Shown here: positions 56,545 through 64,000 of the stretch, in pieces
Numbering within the stretch: the first letter of the stretch is position 1
How the letters are laid out: the number at the start of each line of letters is the position of its first letter
NCBI GenBank assembly: GCA_016648135.1
Contig: JADDOH010004053.1
Span: 18,054-82,053 of the forward strand
Length of the DNA: 64,000 nucleotides
Source: Agrypnia vestita
Lineage: Eukaryota > Arthropoda > Insecta > Trichoptera > Phryganeidae
Direction: 5' to 3'
Position numbers and translations under genes: made by a program
The notes under the pieces: model-generated
What the model was told of the DNA's origin: nothing
Seen by the model: only the letters and a program-made list of their open reading frames with translations
Database searches by the model: none

Positions 56545-56876
56545 TATACCAGATTGTTAGAAACCACTAAATCCACAAAAAGTTACGTGTACAATGGCCC
56601 AAGAAATAGGATTGCCAATCTGGTGAATAGCCACTGTGTTGATATCAACTTCTTCGATGAATCATACGTCTCATTCTCATCAGCGGCAAAAAGATTGTTA
56701 TCACAGTATTAAAATTACCCTCAACCCTATATGATTATACCATGTTGTTACTATGCCAGTATTGTTTTTTTATTTATGTGCAATTTTTCTAATCCATTCA
56801 TTTGTCTATTATTTTTGTAAAATCAGTGTATATAGCCGATTGGCGTATGAATAAATAAATAAATAAATAAATAAGA
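56545..56876 (+). mobile_element. LINE 3' end with (AAAT)n tail
   Basis: An open stretch RNRIANLVNSHCVDINFFDE then SYVSFSSAAKRLLSQY and a stop at about 56713 has the look of a LINE protein C-terminus (short helix ending K-R-x-L-L). About 130 bp of 3' untranslated sequence and a (AATA)n tail at 56848-56874 follow. Upstream coding sequence is absent. CR1-like is my best guess. Confidence 0.5.
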
Positions 56877-57502
56877 AATTTTATAATGTTAAGGATCTCT
56901 CACATCTAAGTACGCGATTTTATCTCTTATCTAGATGTAGTACGTCTTAAAAAGCGCGTTTATATTTATTACGGGAAAATTTAGTTTTTATATCATTAGA
57001 TGTACGGATTTCATTTCAAACAAAAGACATCAGTAATTTTAAGCTCTTTCTTCCGTGTGGAAAAGTAGGTCACGAAAGCAACAACGTGTGGCTTCGTGTG
57101 GGTGTGTCTTCTTTTATCTCATGAAAACTTTTCCAACACCTCTGGATTACTGATGATTCACGGTGTAGCCGAGTTTAATGTGTGTATTTGGTTTGTACGT
57201 GTAGTGATTAGTAATGTATTTATTTGAAAAACCCTCAAATCGTGAGGGAAATACGTTTTACGAGGAGAAAAATATAAATACGGGTTGCAAAAGTCCAGTT
57301 AAATGAAAACTGAATGGTATGGCAGAGCGCCGAACAGTGCATTGGTTTAATGACACGTACACAAACTGAATGTTAAACCTTTTAAATGAGCCATTCACAA
57401 CACGTAACTAATCTGACCGAGAATCGAGTGGCAGGTGGAGCGTACATGCATATGAATATATCAATAACGACACCTCCTTCTGGCATAAGTTAAAGTAAAT
57501 TT
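56877..57502. other. Unassigned
   Basis: No gene recognised; GC content slightly raised around 57050-57480. Confidence 0.35.
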
Positions 57503-57662
57503 CATTTAAGAAAGGCGATCGAATTAGTATGTGTAAACCGTGCACGTACCATGCACATTGTTAGGTTGAGTCGGTGTTTACGGGTGTAAATACTCACTCA
57601 ACGAAAGGATGTGCCTCGTACGCATTGCTTACACATACTAATTTGATTGTCTTTCTTAAATG
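57503..57662. repeat. Hairpin with ~68-bp arms (MITE-like)
   Basis: CATTTAAGAAAGGCGATCGA then ATTAGTATGTGTAA on the left; reversed right arm CATTTAAGAAAGACAATCAA then ATTAGTATGTGTAA. The apex GTTGAGT..ACTCAAC also pairs. Internal parts contain CGTGCACGTACC. Confidence 0.7.
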
Positions 57663-57684
57663 GAAAGAGGTCTATCGGAATACA

Positions 57685-57785
57685 AAAGGTGATTAGGACG
57701 GTGAATTGGGAAAAATGTGAAAGAACGAAAAGGACGGAAAGGTGAAAAAATGGAAGGACGGTGAAAAGAACGGTGAATGAAATGG
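57685..57785 (+). repeat. Purine-rich minisatellite
   Basis: GGACGGTGAA and GGACGGAAAGGTGAA variants recur four or five times; one strand is almost pure purine. Confidence 0.6.
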
Positions 57786-58198
57786 AATTTAAAAATTTGA
57801 TTCTAAATAAGTAATCGAATTACCTACCGTCTTGTATAAAAAAGTTAAAAAAAAACAATTAGGGTGATCATCTGTCAAAATTTTTCATATCTTCTCTGAC
57901 ATTTTGCATCACACTTTTGTGTGAAAATATGTCTTTAGTATTATTATTTTTTTTATTATTAGAGGCATCTTGCAAAACTATTTTAACAGTTAATACGCGT
58001 GGATATATTGCAATACATTTAATTAACATTACACTACTAAGTTGTACTCAAATAGTTATATAATATATAATAATACAATATTTAAATTACATACGTTATG
58101 CTATCACCTATTTTTCACAGTTAACTGTAGTATATCTTTAATAGTAATAATAATTATTCAATTTTATTCCAGTACGTCCCACACGTTCCTTATATTAA
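57786..58198. other. AT-rich, unassigned
   Basis: No gene recognised. Confidence 0.45.
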
Positions 58199-58247
58199 AT
58201 TAAATATGTGTATACTTATATTTCTTATAAGTATACACATATTTAAT
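58199..58247. repeat. Perfect 22-bp palindrome
   Basis: Arms 58199-58220 and 58226-58247 (ATTAAATATGTGTATACTTA plus TA) with a 5-base loop; no mismatch. Confidence 0.85.
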
Positions 58248-58469
58248 TATACAATGATACAAGCGATATATAAGATATTAGATGGTATGGGTACATAAAC
58301 AGAAATTATCACATAGCGAGAGTTATTCAAATAAACAGGGCATACAAAGTAAGAAAGATATGGTTCGAAGCGAAAAAGTAAGTATTAAAGTAAATTAGTA
58401 AGCATTAGTTAATGTATAGGATGTATAAAAAAAAAGAAAAATAATTTGCGATGCGCAAAAAAGTAAGTG
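58248..58469. other. AT-rich, unassigned
   Basis: Spacer with possible 3' tail of the LINE relic that follows. Confidence 0.35.
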
Positions 58470-58760
58470 TTAACATAAAAAAATATCATCTAATAACGGC
58501 TTTAGCAAGATCTCGATTAAAATTATTCAATATTTTTTGTCCCGTTTCATTTGTTATTCTTTCCGGTAGTTTGTTGAATAATTTTCCAATTACGCAGTGT
58601 TTGGATCTCCGTAAAAATGATTTGTTTTATTATTTCTAGTTTTTTATTCGTTATTTGTCGTGTCGTATATTCGTGTTATACTTGTGTTTGGAATCTGTTA
58701 TCTCGTATTCTTACTTGTAATAAAACTTATAAGAAATTCCTGATTTCAGCTATTTATAAA
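58470..58760 (-). pseudogene. LINE C-terminal relic
   Basis: The minus strand reads HCVIGKLFNKLPERITNETG then QKILNNFNRDLAKAVI and a stop, matching the L-F-N-x-L-P-x-x-I ... F-x-x-x-L tail of Jockey/CR1-like proteins, preceded by KYNTNIRHDK with stops. The plus-strand frames over this DNA are shadows. Confidence 0.5.
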
Positions 58761-59976
58761 AGTCACTGCGTGTTATGTTTTAAATACGTCTTGATAAAAT
58801 ATTTGAATTCAGGGATACCTATCGACCAAGATTTTGATGTTTTTATATTCATTTTAAAATAATAATATCTAGTCTTTTGAATTGAATAGAAAGAATAATA
58901 ATATCTAGTCTTTTGATTTATTGAAGTAAAAAGGAGCCAACTATGTGTAAAGGGTTGAATAAATAACCCACATAAAAAAAAAATTTTTTTTTTATAAAAC
59001 AGTTTTTTTAACAAATTTTAAGTAAACGGGCAGATTTTGCAATAATTATAACAAATTTAATTTAATCGTTTAATTTATAATATTATTGAAAAAAAAATGC
59101 ATATCACTAGTCCATACAGTCATAGAAGACCCACAAATTGGAGCAATTTTTTCATATTTTTAGCGTCGTTGGTTTGGCAATATATCAACTGATTGAATAA
59201 TTCAGTTTGGTTTATTTGGTATATATGGAAGATATATCAGAATCAAATCTATATAGAACCTGATGAATAAATTTTAATTTGATACTTTCCCATACAAAAA
59301 TTTGATACAAATCCAAGAGAATCTATGATAGAAAGTTGTGTATTTCATTGAAATTGCCAGACTTTCGCCTTAAGAGATACTTTACAATATTAAAATATGT
59401 GTTCTAAAAAAATAGAAAATAGCAACGGACGAGGTACATGTTTAAACGTTGTAAAAATGTGTCAAAGGACGGCAGATTGCTTTGAAAGGTCCGGGTCTTA
59501 AAATATTATCGTTTAAAGGAACAACGCGATTTAATCGCTTAATCCCTACGATCCCCAATGATGCTGCCAATCCATTAACCAGAAATATCAATACTCGCTA
59601 GTTATCGGAATGGTTCATTTTAATTTTAAAAAATTACATGTTTCTCATGTTTATTTAAATTTTGTAATGAATTTAAGCAACACAAAAAAGTTCCGTATTC
59701 AAAAGTTTCGAAACTATACATATTTGACAGCCGCTTTGAATGTTGAATGGATGAATGTGTTTTCTGTTTTGAAAATAAATACTTAAAATTACTTCGTTTT
59801 TTCAAAAACATCGACAGTAATATGTGATAATATACACACCTCAAATCGTAATTCAATAAACAGTTTTAATTTTTAATTCAATAACCAATCATTCGTCAGC
59901 TTTATATCTTCAATATAGTGATTGGCAATCGATTCAAGATGGTCGACAATACAGTATTTATATTACTGTAATATTA
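58761..59976. other. AT-rich, unassigned
   Basis: A 23-bp direct repeat AATAATATCTAGTCTTTTGA at about 58861 and 58897 brackets a small duplication. Otherwise nothing recognised. Confidence 0.4.
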
Positions 59977-60443
59977 ACTAGACGCGCGTAGATTTTTAGT
60001 ACACTGTTTGGATCGTCATAGAACTTTCGCGAACCTTCTAGAACATTCTCCTTCCAGAACTTTCAAGAAATTTATCGAATGTACAGGAACCTTCTAGACA
60101 CACCGGCTCATTCCGCCACTCAGTTTAGAACCTTATATTTATATCCTTTCGGGAATTTTCTAGAACCTTCTCCTTCCAGAACTGTCTAGAGCAGGATTTT
60201 CCGGAACCTTCTAGACTCACCGACACAGTCGGCATGCCTACTTTGAAACAATCTGAAGCATTTCCGGCCTTCCCGTAACAAAACAATGGGCTAGAAGTCA
60301 CATTTTCGTCACCCACTCTCACCCACGCACAGCCACCCCCACCAAACCTCCATTTTTTCGATGTGACACCAAGGGCTATCCACCACCATAACTACCGTGG
60401 CTGTTTGTGGAGAAAACTTGGCGGATAGGGAAACACCGGTTCC
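59977..60443 (+). repeat. HSE-rich dispersed repeat, copy 2
   Basis: Begins ACTAG joined to ACGCGCGTAG (the CTGTGCCCG part of the head is deleted). At 60021-60048 six nGAAn pentamers alternate without a break (GAA at 60021, TTC 60026, GAA 60031, TTC 60036, GAA 60041, TTC 60046); after a one-base slip four more run from 60052 to 60069. The tail is shared with 6010-6250. There is no tandem expansion here, so this is closer to a basic unit. Confidence 0.8.

Positions 60444-60480
<37 letters not shown>
60444..60480. repeat. (TA)n tract
   Basis: Left flank of the Penelope-like insertion; matches the tract at 60905-60930. Confidence 0.85.
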
Positions 60481-60482
60481 TT

Positions 60483-60902
60483 TAAATCGAAGGCTTTCAC
60501 GGGTACAATATGTGATAGTTCTAACTACTTTGGGGGTAACCCGCGTCAAATTCTGGTCGTCAGGACCAGTCGTCTGCCGACGTTTCGAACAGATCTCACT
60601 GTTCATCTTCAGGGCGCCTTGTCGATGAGCTGCTTCTCCAAAAAGCGTACAACCATTTGGGTCCGGAGCTCACCGTTAAGTGAAAGTTTGAAAAATTCTG
60701 CGTCAGGTGTTTGTGGAGGAATGGGTTTCTCCAGCGACGCCGTTAATGAGTTTTGCTCGGCTTCTAGTAATCCGTATATTTAATTTATTATCGTCATTAT
60801 ACAATGTTGAAAAGGTTGGGTTTTCTAATTGCTTCGGTGTTTTCATCTTGATTTCTGGTTTATTATCATTAATATTATTTGTATTAGAAGTAGTTAGAAC
60901 TA
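60483..60902 (-). mobile_element. Penelope-like (?) insertion bracketed by TA tracts
   Basis: A minus-oriented fragment. 15-bp exact inverted repeats TAGTTCTAACTACTT (60516-60530) and AAGTAGTTAGAACTA (60888-60902) bracket the coding-like part. The minus strand encodes NIRITRSRAKLINGVAGETH then SSTNT with a premature stop; in the next frame AEFFKLSLNGELRTQMVVRF continues to a TGA that lies inside the hammerhead core at 60577-60612. The tail ends GACGCGGGTTACCC, CCCGTGAAAGCC. Assignment to Penelope-like elements rests mainly on the hammerhead and on the tail style shared with 50300-50400, so it is tentative. Confidence 0.45.
60577..60612 (-). ncRNA. Hammerhead ribozyme-like core (intact core strings)
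   Basis: Minus strand: CTGAAGA, one T, stem II GAACAG with loop TGAGAT and CTGTTC (six perfect pairs), GAAAC followed by GTCGGC. Position 7 of the core is free to vary, so CTGAAGA satisfies CUGANGA. The preceding reading frame stops within the motif. Confidence 0.55.

Positions 60903-60904
<2 letters not shown>

Positions 60905-60930
<26 letters not shown>
60905..60930. repeat. (TA)n tract
   Basis: Right partner of 60444-60480. Confidence 0.85.
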
Positions 60931-60933
<3 letters not shown>

Positions 60934-61260
60934 TTTTCGGTCCAACGTGAAAAGTTCAGGAAAAATGTATGACATAATGCTCTGGGCGATATTCGCTCCG
61001 CCAGAACCCGTCTTTTCTCCGCAAGGGTGAGTCGCGTTCCTCCCCGACAGCACGCCCCCCGCCCGCCCCACCCCGCGCAGGCTGTATCGACAGCGCGCAG
61101 CCTCGGAAGCCGCTACTAAGATAAACCGGGAGAGATCCACCGCAGATACGTCTCCAGGAAGTGGGGATAAACTCACCCCCATTACACACATGTGGCATTA
61201 ATTGCATTGAATTAATTCACTTAATTGCAAGCGGAAAATCTGTTAAATTCCGTTACAATT
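60931..61260. other. GC-rich island, unassigned
   Basis: CCCCCCGCCCGCCCCACCCC (near 61052) and neighbouring CpG-rich DNA break sharply with the surroundings. An 86-codon minus frame (60931-61191) is open, with no known motif. Confidence 0.3.
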
Positions 61261-61576
61261 CTTTATGTCAACGCTTCTGTTTTCAGCTCGTAATGTCATC
61301 GACAATACTGAAATTATGCAGAGCGTTGGTTTGTATGTTCCTGATTTGACTTTAGACATCGCCAGCATAGATTGTTTCGCATTCCAATATACAGGACCAA
61401 CCTGCCGATGGTTATGCCTGTTGGAAAAGCTACAGCTATGCTGAACAAGATCGCTTTGGATATTGGATATATTCCATGTGTCTGAGGGGGTTTTCCGAAG
61501 CAGGATTCTCCTACACCTTTGACCAGATTGTACAGGTCATTTTTAATTGTTTAATAATAAATATTATTATTTTAAT
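61261..61576 (+). other. Exon-like coding-biased segment
   Basis: After AATATACAG (61395) a plus frame is open for 43 codons to CAG/GTCATT at about 61533 and reads DQPADGYACWKSYSYAEQDR then FGYWIYSMCLRGFSEAGFSY. The opposite strand is open too. Could be an exon of an unrecognised gene or part of a LINE whose (TTGAAA)n-type tail is at 61700-61742. Confidence 0.25.
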
Positions 61577-61650
61577 ATACAATATGTATATGTGTATGTA
61601 TATATGTATGTATATATGTATGTATATATGTGTGTATATGTATATTTTTA
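61577..61650. repeat. TATG/TATA microsatellite
   Basis: TATGTATATATG units for about 70 bp. Confidence 0.85.
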
Positions 61651-61699
61651 GATATAAATTCATAATATGTATGCATTGACCATAAAGTATGTAATATAC

Positions 61700-61742
61700 A
61701 TATTATGGAATAAATAAAAATTGAAATTGAAAATTGAAATTT
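61700..61742 (+). repeat. LINE-type 3' tail
   Basis: GGAATAAATAAAAATTGAAA followed by TTGAAA repeats, typical of a retroposon 3' terminus on the plus strand. Confidence 0.45.
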
Positions 61743-61964
61743 CCATCATCAGCTTATCATAGAAAACAACTAGAGACGAGTTTGTTTAGACAATCATATA
61801 AAAACCTATAGAATTAGACCATTATAACCTAATATGTTCCACTCCTAGTATGCTCTCCGCGAAAGCAACTGATTCTTCCTTGCACTCCCAACTACTACAG
61901 TTTAAAACGTTTATTCAATTTTTTGCATATCATCCAGTGAATAAGTAATAGTAAATAATATACT
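61743..61964. other. Unassigned
   Basis: No gene recognised. Confidence 0.4.
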
Positions 61965-62241
61965 TAATAAAAATAAACTTAGTTTTCACCACTTTTGTAT
62001 TGAAAATGCAGCCCTCGTAGCGTAGTGGACGTAGACACTGGCTTTCCACACCGAGGGTTCCGGGTTCGATTCCCGGTGAGTTCACAATTTTAATCTATGT
62101 GATATACTCAAGTCTGGGTGTTTTTTGATGTAGTTTGCTTCTGTAATTGGTCCTCCTGGCCTGTTGAGTAAAAAAAAAATCAGAGCCCATGGCTCATTCG
62201 TCAAGTTACATATAATTGTAACCTGACGAAGGGGCCATGGG
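61965..62241. mobile_element. Penelope-type tail interrupted by a SINE
   Basis: 61970-62007 (AATAAACTTAGTTTTCACCA, TTGTATTGAAAATG) matches the sequence beside the hammerhead at 8660-8693, and the expected continuation AGAGCCCATGGCTCATTCG resumes at 62184 after the SINE. 62186-62241 is an inverted pair (25-bp arms around TATAAT): each arm has the CCATGGCYCCTTCGTCAGGT hammerhead-side sequence. CTGACGA is intact at 62223-62229, but the GAAAC ends are lost. Confidence 0.5.
62008..62165 (+). mobile_element. tRNA-derived SINE, copy 2 (family S2)
   Basis: A perfect A box TAGCGTAGTGG (62018-62028) and a perfect B box GGTTCGATTCC (62063-62073), 34 bp apart, in a tRNA-like head. The body ATCTATGTGATATACTCAAG then TCTGGGTGTTTTTTGATGTA matches 33190-33330. 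It has intact internal pol III promoter elements, so it could be transcribed. Confidence 0.7.
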
Positions 62242-62242
62242 T

Positions 62243-62481
62243 GAGTCTAGAAGGTTCCGGAAAAACCTGCTCTAGAAAGTTCTGGAAGGAGAAGGTTCTA
62301 GAAAATTCCCGAAAGTTCTATAAGGTTCTTAACTGAGTGGCTGAATGTGTCGGTGTGTCGAGAAAGTTCCTGTAAATTCGATAAATTTCTTGAAAGTTCT
62401 AGAAGGTCCGCGAAAGTTCTATGACGATCCAAACAGTGTATTAAAAATTTACGCGTGCGAAGCCGCGCGGGCACAGCTAGT
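62243..62481 (-). repeat. HSE-rich dispersed repeat, copy 3, reversed
   Basis: On the minus strand it starts ACTAGCTGTGCCCGCGCGGC then TTCGCACGCGTAAA, the best-preserved head, then GAACTTTCGCGGACC and alternating GAA/TTC pentamers (TTC, GAA, TTC, GAA at 62387-62404). It is truncated at CTAGACTCACC, where the inverted hammerhead pair begins. Confidence 0.8.
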
Positions 62482-63550
62482 AATAAATAAATGCACATAC
62501 CTTTTTTTTACTTGTATTTACTAATTAATAAATGTATAGGTATTAGGTTTTTTAAATTTTGATGTTTATTTCTGTCGCTGCACAATTAATATTTTTAATT
62601 GTGAGATGTCAAATGTTACACATCATATGTGACTACTACTGTAAGGCTCACTCGTTTTTTGGCATTTGTGGATTGGGTGCTTTCTGCATAACTATGTCCA
62701 ATTATATGTCAAAAATGTTATAACATTAATATCAACAGTTATGGAAGTTAACTTCAATTTCAACTTCAACATTTAAGAATACATTATTTTTCAATCTTTC
62801 TGACTTGTCTTCTGTAACTTATTAAAATAACAAAATCGAATATTAAAAATTCATTTGCTCAAATACGAGTCAAATAAAATAATTAAAACGTATCATAAAT
62901 TTGAACAAGAATTCTGAGAAGAAATTTTCAATGTTCTGAGAAAAATTATAATTATAATTTCACTTAAATCGATTTTGAATCAGCAAAACGTTTTTACATT
63001 TTCTGCTCTAATAACTAATTGGTTATTTTAAGATAAAAATATTTGTATATTTTTATTCAATTGAATTTTTCTTAGTAGGTACATATATTATTTAATTTCA
63101 CTTTTTCATAATATTGTCATCAGACGGTAGAAGCAGAAAGCATTGCACTCAATCGAAAATTTTACACCAGCGCTCTCCAAAGTTGTTTTATTTTTTTACA
63201 CTTTTTTTAATATATTTAACATCAGAAAATCCTATTAGTGGTCCGCGGGTTTTATAATTATGAATTGAGTGCTCCGCGAGATACTAAGGGTACGAACATG
63301 CCGAAGATGCTTCACTGCGATACCTCGCGGTCGCGGTTTCAGCTCGCTACCTCGATGTCGATACTTGCTATTTACATGGTTGGCGGTGCGAACATGTCGG
63401 TTCAGTCGCACCTCGATGTTGATCCGCATATCGAAGCAACTTTCTTCCATTTTCTGGCTAAAACATATCTGTTGTGGTGATTTTTCATCCGCTTATCCCA
63501 TTATTCAGCAGGAATATTAAAAATCAAATCAATTAGCACCTAAAAAAAAA
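62482..63550. other. Unassigned, with repeat C fragment and GC-richer patch
   Basis: 62745-62880 resembles one arm of repeat C (ATCAACAGTTATGGA, TTTTTCAATCTTTCTGACT, AAAAATTCATTTGCTCAAAT). 63238-63520 is GC-richer with overlapping frames of 80 and 83 codons and a loose direct repeat (GTACGAACATGCCG / GTGCGAACATGTCG); no protein family recognised. Confidence 0.4.
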
Positions 63551-63565
63551 CTAACTAACTAACCA
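63551..63565 (-). repeat. (GTTA)n tail of the LINE
   Basis: CTAACTAACTAACC on the plus strand, directly after the stop codon and a few bases of 3' sequence of the minus-strand LINE; same tail as at 55026-55045. Confidence 0.7.
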
Positions 63566-64000
63566 TCACGCCGTTTCCCTGCAGGGGTAGGCAGAGAGGA
63601 TTGAACGCCACACTCTTCTATCCTGGCACACCACTTTTGCTTCGGCCACATTCATACATCTTCTCATACACGTTCTACGGTTGTTGCGGCTTTTAACAGG
63701 GCCATCCTCAAATACTTCTAGTACCTGATCGTGCCAGGTCTTTCGCGGTCGCCCTCTATTCCTGTTGTCTTCAACATTCGCCTTATATATTTTCTTAACC
63801 ATCCTTTCCTCGTTCATACGTTCCACATGACCAAACCATCTCAGCACTCCTTTCTTTATTCTATCTACCACACTACAGCTAGCATTGCATTTACTTCTAA
63901 TTTGTTCATTCCTCACTCTATCGACCAAAGATTTTCCACACAAGCGTCTTAGTGACCGCATTTCAACCGCATTCAGTCTACTATCATTCCTCTTTTGCCA
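63566..64000 (-). CDS. RTE-like LINE polyprotein, C-terminal part, open to the window edge
   Basis: The frame is open from the right edge (partial) to a stop at 63566, 144 codons. Motifs in order: KRNDSRLNAVEMRSLRRLCG (the A-x-E-M-R-x-L-R block); VDRVRNEQIR; VVDRIKKGVLRWFGHVERM; RGRPRKTWHDQVLE; NNRRTCMRRCMNVAEAKVVC; WRSILSAYP. This is the region downstream of reverse transcriptase in RTE-like LINEs annotated in insects as endonuclease-reverse transcriptase. A genome-linked element of the germ line; the catalytic RT and endonuclease domains would lie beyond 64000. The undamaged frame here, and the near-identity of its last 40 residues to 54881-55018, suggest a young family. The start codon is outside the window. 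Confidence 0.85.
   Translation of the reverse strand, partial: WQKRNDSRLNAVEMRSLRRLCGKSLVDRVRNEQIRSKCNASCSVVDRIKKGVLRWFGHVERMNEERMVKKIYKANVEDNRNRGRPRKTWHDQVLEVFEDGPVKSRNNRRTCMRRCMNVAEAKVVCQDRRVWRSILSAYPCRETA

Noticed and set aside
60397..60783. 128-codon plus-strand frame, one of the longest in the window
   Set aside because: It runs through a TA microsatellite and antisense across the Penelope-like insertion, joining three unrelated sequences.
1..64000. CRISPR arrays, bacterial operons, rRNA
   Set aside because: None seen; direct repeats here are satellites or transposon-derived and the sequence is eukaryotic in character.

Overview
The window looks like a gene-poor, transposon-dominated stretch of an insect nuclear genome, most likely a moth or butterfly. 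The evidence is the strongly AT-rich background, the mix of element types (RTE-like and CR1/Jockey-like LINEs, Penelope-like retroelements with hammerhead motifs, tRNA-derived SINEs, piggyBac, mariner and hAT remnants) and a dispersed repeat that opens ACTAGCTG..CCCGCGGCTTCGCACGCG, which I associate with lepidopteran genomes. The assignment to Lepidoptera is inference. There are no bacterial features, no rRNA and no convincing complete host gene.

Layout. 0-11 kb: a LINE 3' end, a 1.6-kb near-perfect palindromic insertion with a 12-bp target duplication (2.7-4.3 kb), a ~1.8-kb minisatellite full of heat-shock-element pentamers (4.4-6.3 kb), LINE and mariner relics, and a hammerhead motif. 11-13.3 kb: the only long reading frame, a 604-residue Ty3/gypsy-type polyprotein that joins zinc knuckle, protease and integrase but lacks reverse transcriptase and RNase H; it is followed by a polypurine tract and a 3' LTR. 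13-30 kb: decayed LINE and mariner pieces, SINEs and long unassigned AT-rich DNA, plus two GC-rich islands (26.7-27.4 and 29.1-29.2 kb) that could hold host exon or promoter sequence. 31-45 kb: a dense cluster of diagnosable elements, including a Penelope-like tail with hammerhead core, a TTAA-flanked piggyBac remnant, a 525-bp hAT-type element with an 8-bp duplication, a 614-bp solo LTR with a 4-bp duplication, and a 0.4-kb hairpin with a hammerhead motif in each arm. 46-59 kb: RTE-like LINE relics (one with a 13-bp target duplication), a decayed protein of a little-known transposon-like family, and an 8-bp VNTR inside one copy of a dispersed repeat. 60-64 kb: two more heat-shock-motif repeats, a Penelope-like insertion bracketed by TA tracts, a SINE nested in another element tail, and an open RTE-like LINE frame running off the right edge.

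The sequences do not form a pathway. They record successive insertions, with nesting and fold-back structures throughout. The two themes most worth follow-up are repeated delivery of heat-shock-element arrays by one repeat family (three copies) and repeated hammerhead ribozyme cores (eight sites, three with intact core strings) tied to Penelope-like elements.
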